46,167 nucleotides of DNA from Tannerella sp. (GCA_031276675.1 JAISMO010000187.1:1-46167), one strand, 5' to 3'. Counted from the first letter of the stretch, positions 35,351-44,086 are shown. The notes: generated by a model from the letters alone, not told the origin. Program-made: numbers and translations.

Positions 35351-35377
35351 GCTTCGGGCCGGTTGTCGGCCCGAAGC
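35351..35377 (-). terminator. Terminator of the GIN-domain gene
   Basis: A perfect 10-bp stem (gcttcgggcc at 35351-35360 with ggcccgaagc at 35368-35377) has a 7-base loop and lies 9 bases past the stop of the leftward gene. Confidence 0.7.
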
Positions 35378-35386
35378 TGCTGTCTC

Positions 35387-36202
35387 TCAGTCCGCCTTCC
35401 GGACTTTGCCTGACCCGGCCACATTCGTGTTGACCTGCTGCGGATTGCCGCGATACCGGATGTCTCCGCTGCCGGCAATTTCGGCCTGAAGGCTGTTGTT
35501 TGCACTGGCTTCAACGTATCCGCTGCCGGCGATCTTGCATTTCACCTCGCCTGCCTGCAGGTCGAAGGCGTGCACCGTGCCGCTGCCGGCAATCTCGAAC
35601 GAAGCCCTGGCAACCTCTCCTCCCAGATTCATCCTCCCCGACCCGGCGATGTCACTCTCAAACGTTTCTCCCGTCAGGGCCGGGAGATTCAGCGTACCGC
35701 TGCCGGCAATCTTGACTTCCAGCTTCCGCAGCACGACGGCATTTTTCAAATCGACTTTCGTGCCGCCCGCCAGACTGAAATTCAACTCCTCCGTTCGCAA
35801 GGGGCTGCCGACCGTATATTCAACCCTGCCGGCGGCTTTCACCCGGCGCAGACCGGTGGAGTTGGTTACCACCGTAAACTGTGTAGGAACAAACCGGTCA
35901 TGTTTGTATTCTTCCTTCGGCTCGATGATCAGTTCTCCGTCATGCACCTCAAAGCGATACATCTCGAAGATGTTCCGGTCGACCGTAACGGTCAATCCCG
36001 GCGCATCGTCCGACTGCCTGTAGTCGACCTTCATGGAACCGCCCTGCACCCGGACGGCATCATAATCCCGGATGGTAATTTCCCTTGCCTCCACGTTGCC
36101 GTCGCCTTTGATTCTGGCGCCCCGGAACGAAAAACAACTCCCCGTCAGCAACATGCCAACGGCGAGCACACTTACACTGCATACACCTGTTTTTACTTTC
36201 AT
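35387..36202 (-). CDS. Head GIN domain lipoprotein (DUF2807)
   Basis: This 271-residue exported protein has a lipobox-like LLTGSC near residue 23. The rest is one DUF2807 (putative auto-transporter adhesin, head GIN) domain: an opening VEAREITIRDYDAVRVQGGS, then a right-handed beta-helix with the repeat IAGSG seen five times plus one VAGSG (for example VKIAGSGTLNL, DIAGSGRMNL, KIAGSGYVEA). Each Gly-Ser-Gly marks a turn of the helix. It is probably surface-exposed or periplasmic; its function is unknown. It is a single leftward gene followed by a strong hairpin. No clear promoter element is seen upstream. Confidence 0.88.
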   Translation of the reverse strand: MKVKTGVCSVSVLAVGMLLTGSCFSFRGARIKGDGNVEAREITIRDYDAVRVQGGSMKVDYRQSDDAPGLTVTVDRNIFEMYRFEVHDGELIIEPKEEYKHDRFVPTQFTVVTNSTGLRRVKAAGRVEYTVGSPLRTEELNFSLAGGTKVDLKNAVVLRKLEVKIAGSGTLNLPALTGETFESDIAGSGRMNLGGEVARASFEIAGSGTVHAFDLQAGEVKCKIAGSGYVEASANNSLQAEIAGSGDIRYRGNPQQVNTNVAGSGKVRKAD

Positions 36203-36369
36203 ACTGTTTTCATTTTATCTGTTTTACATAGTCAGTCAGTTATCCATGTGACGAGAAAAACCTTGAAATGTTACATTTTCACTGAAAAAAAATACACTGA
36301 AAAAGGGCCACGGAAACATCCGGGCGATTCCCCCTCCTCTGCGGGAATGTGTATCCCCTTCCAAAAGTA

Positions 36370-37359
36370 TCAGCTCGTTTTTTCGTCCCGGCCGGAAAAA
36401 TATTTCATGAACTGGGAACGCTCATAGAACATGTGATTCGCTGTGCCTGAGAAATTCAACTTTCCGATAAATTCGTCCGTCGTCCGGTATTTCGTGCGGA
36501 GCATCCACGCTTCCATGGCGGTCAGCATCTGCGGAATGACTTCCAGGCCCTGCCTGTACAGGACGCTGCACAACTGCACGGCCGAGGCGCCGGCCAGCAG
36601 GCATTTCACCACGTCTTCCCAGTCATGTATGCCCGTAGAGGCGGCGATCGAAATGCCAGGCACCTTGCCCGAAACGAAGGCCGTCCACCGCAAGGTGTCG
36701 CTCAGGTCGGAACGGCTGCTGAACACCTGTCCCGATACGGTCCGCATCGCATGAATATCAATGTCGGGCTGGTAATAGCGATTGAACAGCACGACACCGT
36801 CCGCACCGTTCAATTTCAGGCGGTTCACCAGTGCCGGGATGTTCGTGAAACTTTTTCCGATTTTCATGATGACGGGGACGGATACGCGCGCTTTCACCTT
36901 CCGGAGGATGGAAACATAACGTTCGAGCGCCTCGCCGGGTTTGAAATCCAAATCCGTATACAGGTAAAACACGTTCAATTCCAGCGCATCCGCACCGGCA
37001 GCTTCCATCTGCACGGCAAAATCAGCCCACGTGTCCTCCCGATAACAGTTGATACTCGCAATCACCGGTATCGAACAGCTCTTTTTCGTTTCCTCAATCA
37101 GCGACAGGTATGCCTCCATCATCCCTGCTTTCACATAACCCCGGATGTATGCGGCAGCATCGGGCGCATCCCCCTCGTGCATCAACACATCGCTCTGCAT
37201 CTCCATCTGTTCCTCGAACAGCGATTTGAGTACAACCGCTCCCACGCCGGCCTTTTCCAGTTCCCGGTTTCGCCCTGCGCTGTCCGTCAGTCCCGAACTC
37301 CCGGCTATCAGCGGGTTCTTCAGGGTCAATCCTGCATACTTTGTTTCGTAACCTGTCAT
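36370..37359 (-). CDS. Dihydroorotate dehydrogenase-like flavoprotein
   Basis: This 329-residue protein is predicted to be an FMN-binding TIM barrel of the PyrD superfamily. Matching regions are GLTLKNPLIAGSSGLTDSAG, VGAVVLKSLFEEQ, SVPVIMKIGKSFTNIPALV, DGVVLFNRYYQPDIDI and LLAGASAVQLCSVLYRQGLE. The catalytic stretch that reads NxSCPN in class 1 enzymes is LELNVFYLYTDLD here, lacking the catalytic Cys or Ser. It may therefore oxidise or reduce a different substrate, so I do not call it pyrD. It is a single gene with a possible -7 element (TAATTTTG on the reverse strand, 37386-37393). Similar proteins are annotated as dihydroorotate dehydrogenase-like in the phylum. Confidence 0.85.
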   Translation of the reverse strand: MTGYETKYAGLTLKNPLIAGSSGLTDSAGRNRELEKAGVGAVVLKSLFEEQMEMQSDVLMHEGDAPDAAAYIRGYVKAGMMEAYLSLIEETKKSCSIPVIASINCYREDTWADFAVQMEAAGADALELNVFYLYTDLDFKPGEALERYVSILRKVKARVSVPVIMKIGKSFTNIPALVNRLKLNGADGVVLFNRYYQPDIDIHAMRTVSGQVFSSRSDLSDTLRWTAFVSGKVPGISIAASTGIHDWEDVVKCLLAGASAVQLCSVLYRQGLEVIPQMLTAMEAWMLRTKYRTTDEFIGKLNFSGTANHMFYERSQFMKYFSGRDEKTS

Positions 37360-37525
37360 CTCTTTCTTTTTTTTAATATACAGAGCAAAATTACGGTTTA
37401 ATTTGCAATCCGCTTGCTTCTCCGTTCATTAAAACAGTTAACGGCTATGATGTGTTGAACCGTACCGGCGTTTCTGAGGCAAGGCGCAGGGAGCAAAGCC
37501 CTCGACTATCCATGGAGTGAATTTC

Positions 37526-37572
37526 AAAGGGTCGCACGCTATACACCGGAGGCGTACAGCGTGCGACCCTTT
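37526..37572. terminator. Strong hairpin between uxaA and the DHOD-like gene
   Basis: aaagggtcgcacgct (37526-37540) pairs with agcgtgcgaccctttc-side bases at 37558-37572 in a 15-bp stem around a 17-base loop, with ttctttt following on the plus strand. It may end the leftward uxaB-uxaA transcript, although the T-run is better placed for the other strand. The bases at about 37450-37525 before it hold nothing I recognise. Confidence 0.6.
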
Positions 37573-37606
37573 CTTTTAACTCAATCCGTATCATCCGTTT
37601 TTGCTT

Positions 37607-37788
37607 AGCGATGAAAAATGAATAAGATGTAACAGCCAAACCTCATTTTCCCTGCAAAACGCAACCCATGACCTTATTACCTCATTAACCGGAAATAGAC
37701 TGTTAATGAGGTAATCGGGTGCGTGCCGTCTCCGGGCTACCGGGGTTGTTTTCCTGTTTTTGAATCAGGTATAAATGAGGTTTTATCG
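37607..37788. repeat. Dispersed intergenic element, copy B (interior inverted)
   Basis: It has the same outer flank as copy A and inverted ends at 37638-37649 and 37773-37784, but the interior is the reverse complement of copy A's. The core at 37714-37739 and a shared acctgatt near the opposite end show this. Copy B lacks an 8-base gacctcat duplication seen in A. It sits 17 bases past the uxaA stop. Confidence 0.88.
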
Positions 37789-37805
37789 GTCTGTGGCGGT
37801 CGTAT

Positions 37806-39302
37806 TCATAGCGTCACGCCGGATTTGAAGACGGCGATTTCCCGACAGTTATTTTTTTCATTGTTTACGTATGTTCCGTTTGCCGTCTCTATGACGTATT
37901 GCGTGAAGCGTTTGCTCGCGGCTTCCATGCTTTCGCCTTCGAGAAGCGTACCGGCGTTGAAGTCCGCCCAGTTTCTTTTGCGGTTGTAGAGGCTGCCGGT
38001 GGTGGCGATTTTCATTGTCGGGACGAAGGTGCCGAAGGGCGTTCCGCGACCGGTGGTAAACAGTACGATGTGGCATCCGGCTGCGGCAAGCGCGGTGGAG
38101 GCGACCGGGTCGTTGCCCGGCGCGCTCAGCAGGTTCAGGCCGCGCGTTTGCAGTCGGTCGCCGTACATTAGCACGTCCCGGACGGCGGATGTCCCAGACT
38201 TTTGCGTGCATCCGAGCGATTTTTCTTCCAGCGTGGAGATGCCGCCGGCTATGTTTCCCGGCGAGGGGTTCTCGTAGATCGGCTGACGGTTGGCGATGAA
38301 GTATGCTTTGAAGTCGTTTATCAGGCGGACGGTTTTGTCGAAAACCGTCCGGTTTTCACAGCGTTCCATCAGGAGTGTTTCGGCGCCAAACATTTCGGGT
38401 ACTTCCGTGAGCACGGTCGTTCCGCCCTGCGCGACGAGGAAGTCGGAGAATACGCCCAGCAGCGGATTGGCCGTGATGCCCGAAAAGCCGTCCGAGCCGC
38501 CGCATTTCAGTCCTGCTTTCAGTTCGCTCAGGGGAATGTCCGTCCGCCGGTCTTCGGAGGCAAGGTCGTAAAGTTCGCGGAGGATTTTCATGCCTTCCTT
38601 GTGTTCGTCGCCGACATGTTGCGCAACGAGGAAGCGGACGCGGTCGGCATCGAAGTTGCCCAGCATCTCGCGGAAGGCGTCTATCTGATTGTTTTCGCAT
38701 CCCAGACCGACGACCAGGACGCCTCCCGCATTGGGATGGAGGGCGATGTTGCGGAGTATTTTCCGCGTATTTTCATGATCTTCCCCCAGTTGCGAGCATC
38801 CGTAGTTGTGCGGCCATGCGACAATGGCGTCGACGCCTCTGCCGCCGGTTTCCCTGCGTAGTTCGTCGGCAAGGCTGGCAATAATGCCATTTACGCAGCC
38901 GACGGTGGGGATGAGCCATATCTCGTTGCGGATGCCGGCGTCGCCGTTTTTGCGTCGGTAGCCTTTGAAGGCAAGGCGTTCGCCGTCGACGACGGGCAGA
39001 GACGGGATGGCGGTCGTCGGGAGATAGCGGTATTCCAGCACGCCGTCGAGGTTCGTTCGGATGTTTTTTTCGTTGACTAATGCGCCCTGTTTAATTGCGT
39101 AGCGGGCGTGTCCGACGGGCGAGCCGTACTTGAGGATATGCTCGCCGGCGGCAAAGTCCTGCAGGGCGATTTTATGTCCGGTGGGAATGTTGTCGAGCGC
39201 CGTCAGTCGGCTGCCGGCAACGGGCATAGTTTCGCCCGCCGTTATCGCTTCGATTGCTACGGCGACGCCGTCAGCGGGATGGATTTTTATAAGTTTACTC
39301 AT
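37806..39302 (-). CDS. uxaA: Altronate dehydratase
   Basis: This 498-residue cytoplasmic enzyme converts D-altronate to 2-keto-3-deoxygluconate in galacturonate breakdown. The N-terminal ~100 residues are a SAF domain (IHPADGVAVAIEAITAGETM, GHKIALQDFAAGEHILKYG) and the remainder is the galactarate dehydratase/altronate hydrolase domain. Motifs there are NEIWLIPTVGCVNG, WPHNYGCSQLGEDHENTRKI, GLGCENNQID, GLKCGGSDGFSGITANP, TEVPEMFGAE and TTGRGTPFGTFVPTMKI. The cysteines of GCSQLG and KCGGSD fit the iron site of the family. The full length excludes a split UxaA1/UxaA2 type. Its start overlaps the uxaB stop by 8 bases, implying one message and coupled translation. Confidence 0.96.
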   Translation of the reverse strand: MSKLIKIHPADGVAVAIEAITAGETMPVAGSRLTALDNIPTGHKIALQDFAAGEHILKYGSPVGHARYAIKQGALVNEKNIRTNLDGVLEYRYLPTTAIPSLPVVDGERLAFKGYRRKNGDAGIRNEIWLIPTVGCVNGIIASLADELRRETGGRGVDAIVAWPHNYGCSQLGEDHENTRKILRNIALHPNAGGVLVVGLGCENNQIDAFREMLGNFDADRVRFLVAQHVGDEHKEGMKILRELYDLASEDRRTDIPLSELKAGLKCGGSDGFSGITANPLLGVFSDFLVAQGGTTVLTEVPEMFGAETLLMERCENRTVFDKTVRLINDFKAYFIANRQPIYENPSPGNIAGGISTLEEKSLGCTQKSGTSAVRDVLMYGDRLQTRGLNLLSAPGNDPVASTALAAAGCHIVLFTTGRGTPFGTFVPTMKIATTGSLYNRKRNWADFNAGTLLEGESMEAASKRFTQYVIETANGTYVNNEKNNCREIAVFKSGVTL

Positions 39303-40737
39303 GAAGTATATCTTTTACCGCGTTCCTCATGCCTTTTTGCCGGATGGCGTCGAGAGAGGCCGTTAGCCTGTCGGTAAGTCCGGGAATGTGGTTGAGGTTT
39401 TCCTTCCAGATAAATTCCGCTTCCAGCGTTCCTTCGGCGACGCGGCGGGTAGAGCCGGTCTCCCAAAGTTCCCGGAGCAGGTCGACGGTCTTCCGGTCGT
39501 CCTGAATGACGATGTCGTCTTCGCCGCGTTTCCCTCCTTTATAATAGGTGATGATGGCGGCCAGTCCCAGCACGATGCCGTCCGGCAGGATACCTTTCCG
39601 TTGGAGGCTGGTTTTCAGTCCGGGGAGATCGCGCGTGCGGAATTTGGGGAAGGCGTTCAGCATGATACTCGTGAGCAGATGCTTTACGTATGGGTTGCGG
39701 AAGCGGTCGAGGACATCGTCGGCAAAGTCCGTCAGTTCGTCTTTCGGCAGGTTCAGCGTCGGGAGCAGTTCGTCGAACATCACTTTGTGGACATAGGCGC
39801 CGATGATGCTGTCTTCCACACATTCACGCACCGTATTCAGTCCGGCTAAGTATCCCACGGGCGAGAGCACGCTGTGCGGGCCGTTCAGCAGCGTCACTTT
39901 CCGTTCGTGGTACGGCGCTTCGCTCGGCGCGAACAGTACGTTCATCCCTGCCCTGTCGGCGGGAAACTCTCGTGCGATGTTTTCCGGCGCTTCGATCACC
40001 CAGAGGTGGAAGATTTCGCCTTCGTCGAGCAGGCGGTCGTCGTATCCGATCCGGGCTTTTATTTCGTCTGCCGTTTCGTGCGGGTATCCCGGGACGATGC
40101 GGTCTACCAGGGTGCTGTATATCCCGCAGGCTTCATCGACCCACTGCCGGAAGCCGTCGCCCAGTTGCCAGTGTTCGATATATTGTCGGATGCAGTCTTT
40201 GAGCGCCCGTCCGTTCTCGAATATCAGTTCGCAGGGGAAGATGATAAACCCTCTATCCGTCGCCCCGCGAAACGTTTGGTAGCGGCGATACAGCAGCTGC
40301 ACCAGTTTGCCTGGATAGCTGCCGGCCGGCCGGTCGTCGAAGCGGTTGTCGGGATGGAAGGCGATACCGGCTTCGGTGGTGTTCGAGAGGATGAAGCGCA
40401 GGCCGGGGTCGTCCGCCAGCGCCAGATATTCGTCGAAGTGGACGTAGGGATTTATGCTCCGGCTGATCACGTCTATCAGCTGGGTGTGGTATACCTTCTC
40501 TCCCTTGTCGATTCCTTTCAGGGTGAGGTGATATAATCCGTCCTGACGGTTCAGGACGTCCGTCATTCCGTTGGCAATAGGCTGTACGACTACCACATTG
40601 CCGTTGAAATCCGTCTTTTCATTCATGTTCCATACGATCCAGTCGGCAAATGCACGAAGGAAGTTGCCTTCGCCGAACTGAATGATGCGTTCGGGACGGG
40701 GTTGCGTTTTTACTGTCTTTCTGTTGAGTTCCTGCAT
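39295..40737 (-). CDS. uxaB: Tagaturonate reductase (altronate oxidoreductase)
   Basis: This 480-residue NAD-dependent polyol dehydrogenase-type enzyme reduces D-tagaturonate to D-altronate. The Rossmann entry is RIIQFGEGNFLRAFADWIVW; later motifs are TTEAGIAFHPDNRFDD, FPCELIFENGRALKDCI, and LLNGPHSVLSPVGYLAGLNT, in which the Asn/Gly/His region holds the active site. MSRxxIN-type ends are absent. It is close to the usual family length of about 480. It is the first gene of the uxaB-uxaA operon, with a -7 element at 40889-40896 and a possible operator at 40849-40870. The isomerase uxaC and the KDG kinase and aldolase are not in the window. Confidence 0.95.
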   Translation of the reverse strand: MQELNRKTVKTQPRPERIIQFGEGNFLRAFADWIVWNMNEKTDFNGNVVVVQPIANGMTDVLNRQDGLYHLTLKGIDKGEKVYHTQLIDVISRSINPYVHFDEYLALADDPGLRFILSNTTEAGIAFHPDNRFDDRPAGSYPGKLVQLLYRRYQTFRGATDRGFIIFPCELIFENGRALKDCIRQYIEHWQLGDGFRQWVDEACGIYSTLVDRIVPGYPHETADEIKARIGYDDRLLDEGEIFHLWVIEAPENIAREFPADRAGMNVLFAPSEAPYHERKVTLLNGPHSVLSPVGYLAGLNTVRECVEDSIIGAYVHKVMFDELLPTLNLPKDELTDFADDVLDRFRNPYVKHLLTSIMLNAFPKFRTRDLPGLKTSLQRKGILPDGIVLGLAAIITYYKGGKRGEDDIVIQDDRKTVDLLRELWETGSTRRVAEGTLEAEFIWKENLNHIPGLTDRLTASLDAIRQKGMRNAVKDILHE

Positions 40738-41112
40738 AATTTATATAGGTGAATATGATGTCATTCGGCAAGTCCGAAGCTTGGAAGCAAGAGAGGCTGT
40801 CCGAAAAACGGTTTTACCACATTTGCTTCCAACAACTGTTTTTCTCATCTTATGTAACGTTTTAAGTAAGGATTTAAAAATACAGCTGCAAAGATAGCAC
40901 AAAATGTCATCTTAAGCGGCGGTAAAACATGCAACTGTAGCGGTAAATCCGTCAAAAAAGGGCTGTTTCTTCTTTTGAGGCGCTATTCGTCATCCTCATA
41001 CAGACAGGTTCGGCAAACTCACCGGCTACCGGTGAGGACGTCTCAAAAGTCTTTAGCACGCAGATTTTACGGATGGACACGGATTCCTGTTATGTTAAGC
41101 ATCAACCGTAAA
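40738..41112. other. Intergenic control region upstream of uxaB
   Basis: The reverse strand has TATCTTTG (40889-40896), giving a leader of about 150 bases to uxaB. An imperfect dyad, cttatgtaa/ttaagtaag (40849-40870, 7 of 9 pairs), lies just downstream of the likely start of transcription and could be an operator, for instance for a GntR- or LacI-type regulator; no such gene is nearby. A small hairpin, ctcaccgg/ccggtgag, lies near 41019. I see no gene. Confidence 0.45.
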
Positions 41113-41176
41113 AATGTCATCAAGTGAAGAGCAATCCAATGGCTTTTTACAGGATTCCTCTCCACTTGACGACATT
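41113..41176 (-). terminator. Long hairpin downstream of the GH116 gene
   Basis: aatgtcatcaagtgaagag (41113-41131) pairs with cctctccacttgacgacatt (41157-41176) over about 18 of 20 positions around a 25-base loop. It starts 45 bases past the GH116 stop on the reverse strand. It could be a terminator or a mobile foldback. Confidence 0.55.
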
Positions 41177-41220
41177 GGGCTTCAGCTGACAGGGAATGAC
41201 GGAGGAAAAGCGGGCATTTG

Positions 41221-43788
41221 TCAGGGCTTCAGCGTCAACCGCCGGCTTTCGCCTTCACGGACGGTAAAGTCTTTCAGTCGCTTTTCACGTCCGTCCGAGA
41301 GGCGGAAGGTGTCCAGGGACAGCGATCCTTTCAGTACCTGTAATTCCACCTCCCCGGCTTCGACCCGACACAGTCCCCATGCGTAGCCGTTGCTCCAGAA
41401 ATACAGGCCCGGACGTGCGGTGAAAGTCATGGCGCGGTCAATGCCGGAATAATGGAATCCGCTCAGCGCAAGGATCGTTGCCCAGCTTGCCATTGATCGC
41501 GCGTAATGATGTCCGCATTCGGGTTCGCTGAAAGGATTGCGTTTGGCGCCGTCGTGCCGGTCGCGGATGGCGCGGATACATTTCAGGGCATCGGATTCCA
41601 TGCCTTCGTAAATCATGCCCGCGGCGGCGGTGTATTCGAATCCGGTCATGACTTCCGCAAAGTAGGGAAACGGAACTTCCAAACGACCTTTGGGCCAGGA
41701 GGCCATCAGCAGTCCCGATTCATTCCCCAGCGCGTAGGAACGCATGTTGTTGAAGTGGCGGCTGAAATCTTCCGTGAAGTTATATTTCATGACGGCGGAC
41801 AGCGCCGAACGGATGTTTTCCTTTTTGCCGAGATAACCCAGTCCGCAGATGTGCGCCATGTATTGCCCGACAAGCTGATCGACCAGGCATCCGGAGCCGA
41901 GCTGGAACGGGGGGACAGTCACGGCGGGATTCTCCATGTCCAGATATTCGAACGTCTCCGGATCGGTGATTCGATGTTCGTAATATTCCCCGTTAAACAG
42001 GTTTTCGTCCATCCATGTACTGCCCTGTTCAAACAGGGAGCGGCATTTCTTTGCAAACGCCCTGTCTTTCATTGCCACCGCCATCCGTTCGGCTGCCCGC
42101 AACGCGCCCATATACCAGAATCCCATTTGGGGATTGGGGCCGAAATAATTTACATCCATCGTGTTGTGCTGTGATCCTTCCATTACCCCGTCCTGATTGG
42201 CGTCCCAGCCCCGTTCCGTCCATGCGTAAGACAGCGCCTGCTTTATCTGCGGCCAGTTGGTTTCGAGGAACGCACGGTCGCCGGACAGCTGCCATTCGCG
42301 ATATGCTTTGAGGATACATCCCATCTGCCCGTCGGCAGCGGCGGACCTTCCCTTCGCCGCTTCGGAAAGCGGCAGCGCGGCGCGGAAGTTCATCAGTCCG
42401 TTATCCCGGCGGGTAGCATAATTCAGTTCCACGTCGCGCATGGTCTTCGCCAGGTTGCCGAAGAGGAAAGGCGTAGCCACTTCGTAGTTCCACACATGGG
42501 TACACGAACCGGCGCAGGAACCGAACCGGTCCATCGTCCCTTCCCATCCCATCATGTGTCCGTCGGCGATACGGAAAACCGTCTGCGAACGAAGTGCGGC
42601 CAGATTGAACAGCGCCGCCTCCTTAACTTCCTCCGGATAGCTTGACGCCAGCAGCGCACGGACGAACGCAAGCGTCTGTTTCTCCAGTTCGGGGATTCGC
42701 GGAAGGAGGCTCTCCGCCGTTTCCCATGCATCGGGATACGAGAGGCTGTAGCGGTTGCCGACCACCGTGTCCGACCATGCTTTCCGGTTGGGGAAATTCC
42801 ATGTGAGGAAGAACGTAAAAGTCTCCGTCTGCTGCGGCCCTATGGTCTTGCGGACAGCAAGCGAAGCCATCGGATCATCCTCATTATCCGGCTGCGGACG
42901 TTCGCTCATGACCCCGTCGGTGCTGAAGTCGTCCCAGAAGTTGAGGATTGCATTGCACCAGTCGTCGGCTTTGGACGAGGTGCGATAAGACACCTCCGCC
43001 TCGCTCTGCGTCGTGAGCGCCATCGTGCCCCATGCCGGATCGTCCTTCGCCACGCCCTCGGATCGGAAATAGATGCCCCGGATGTTTCCCGTCCGGCGAA
43101 ATTCGTTTCGATTGGCTTTGGCGCCCGTGGGGATATAATCCCCTTTCCAGTCGGTACGGAACCGGCTGCCGTCCCGTCCGATGAAGTTGCGCAACGATCC
43201 GCATACGGCTACATCGAGTGGACGGTTGCCGGTGTTACTCACCTCGTAGGCAAGGACGGCTATGGGCAGTCCGCTTGCCTCTTCATCGCCCGGGATCAAG
43301 GGATTGAATCCCTTGACGGTGACTTTCACCGGCAACGCCCCGTCCGAAAGGCGAACCTGTCCGAAAGGATAGGCCGCGTCGAACGAAGCGTCTGCAAAGC
43401 GTGGCAACCCGTGATGATTCACGGGACGACCCTCATAATGCAGGTATTCATGTGCATACAGCGGGCCGGACAGCAGCGTGGCGGTTGCCGCTTCCCCCTC
43501 CGGTTTCACATAGATGGCGAAAAAAGGCGCATTGTTTCCGGTCGTAACCGTACTGTACTTTTTACCCGGAACATTCATGATTTCCCAGTCGCGCAGTTCC
43601 CCCCGTCCTCCGAGTGAAACGGTTCCCGTCCCGATGCCGCCCAGAGGCAGAGCGATCTGAAACAGGTGGTCGCGGTCATAATGCTTCAAAACCGGCCAGT
43701 CCGACGGCTTCCATTCTTGCGCGCTCAGTGCGAAAGGCAATAAAACCCACGCAAGTATCCGTCCTGATTTTAATTTTAATCTGTTCAT
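41221..43788 (-). CDS. GH116-type beta-glycosidase, exported
   Basis: This 855-residue protein with an N-terminal signal (RILAWVLLPFALSAQ) matches the GH116 group, with an N-terminal beta-sandwich domain and an (alpha/alpha)6 barrel. Family signatures are the early IALPLGGIGTGTVSLGGRGE with LRDWEI, GNRYSLSYPDAWETA, CAGSCTHVWNYEVATPFLFG, and MEGSQHNTMDVNYFGPNPQM followed by GFWYMGALRAAERMA. The Asp of MDVNY is a good candidate for the general acid by analogy with GBA2 Asp677; I could not place the nucleophile Glu with confidence. The substrate could be beta-glucosides, xylosides or a glycolipid. It is a single leftward gene; a near-consensus -7 (TATCTTTA) lies at 43863-43870. It adds to the plant-polysaccharide theme. 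Confidence 0.85.
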   Translation of the reverse strand: MNRLKLKSGRILAWVLLPFALSAQEWKPSDWPVLKHYDRDHLFQIALPLGGIGTGTVSLGGRGELRDWEIMNVPGKKYSTVTTGNNAPFFAIYVKPEGEAATATLLSGPLYAHEYLHYEGRPVNHHGLPRFADASFDAAYPFGQVRLSDGALPVKVTVKGFNPLIPGDEEASGLPIAVLAYEVSNTGNRPLDVAVCGSLRNFIGRDGSRFRTDWKGDYIPTGAKANRNEFRRTGNIRGIYFRSEGVAKDDPAWGTMALTTQSEAEVSYRTSSKADDWCNAILNFWDDFSTDGVMSERPQPDNEDDPMASLAVRKTIGPQQTETFTFFLTWNFPNRKAWSDTVVGNRYSLSYPDAWETAESLLPRIPELEKQTLAFVRALLASSYPEEVKEAALFNLAALRSQTVFRIADGHMMGWEGTMDRFGSCAGSCTHVWNYEVATPFLFGNLAKTMRDVELNYATRRDNGLMNFRAALPLSEAAKGRSAAADGQMGCILKAYREWQLSGDRAFLETNWPQIKQALSYAWTERGWDANQDGVMEGSQHNTMDVNYFGPNPQMGFWYMGALRAAERMAVAMKDRAFAKKCRSLFEQGSTWMDENLFNGEYYEHRITDPETFEYLDMENPAVTVPPFQLGSGCLVDQLVGQYMAHICGLGYLGKKENIRSALSAVMKYNFTEDFSRHFNNMRSYALGNESGLLMASWPKGRLEVPFPYFAEVMTGFEYTAAAGMIYEGMESDALKCIRAIRDRHDGAKRNPFSEPECGHHYARSMASWATILALSGFHYSGIDRAMTFTARPGLYFWSNGYAWGLCRVEAGEVELQVLKGSLSLDTFRLSDGREKRLKDFTVREGESRRLTLKP

Positions 43789-44025
43789 GTCGTTAGTTGT
43801 TAGTTTGATGATTGAACATGCGTTCTATCGTTGTCCAATGGGATTTGTTTGCAAATTCCGCGCTAAAGATAGGACTTTTTTTTAATGTGAGTTTGACCCG
43901 GGCAATCATCCGTAAAGCACTCGTATCCGCTATATCAAGGCTCGGAGAAGGTTTTTCAGGCAGTAAATCAATATGCCTTTGTCCTGACCCACCCCGCGAT
44001 GGGGAATGCAAAAGACGTTATACAG
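43789..44025. other. Divergent gap between GH116 and tRNA-Lys
   Basis: A 33-base stretch at 43931-43965 (tatcaaggctcggagaaggt and the bases after it) resembles 3379-3410 (tatcaaggttcagggaaggt and the bases after it), a possible dispersed repeat. No gene is seen. Confidence 0.35.
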
Positions 44026-44055
44026 TTGTTTATACAAAAAAAAGTTTTATCTTTG
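44026..44055 (+). promoter_or_regulatory. Promoter of tRNA-Lys
   Basis: TTG (44026-44028), a 19-base spacer and TATCTTTG (44048-44055) match the Bacteroidetes promoter closely. The tRNA begins 31 bases past the -7 element. Confidence 0.78.
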
Positions 44056-44086
44056 CACCCGCGTTCAAAAAAAACGCTTTTCAGTT

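Noticed and set aside
22789..43788. A polysaccharide utilisation locus
   Set aside because: GH127, GH116, DUF5107 and uxaB-uxaA suggest glycan use, but there is no SusC/SusD pair, no hybrid two-component or anti-sigma regulator, and the genes are on both strands with unrelated genes between them.
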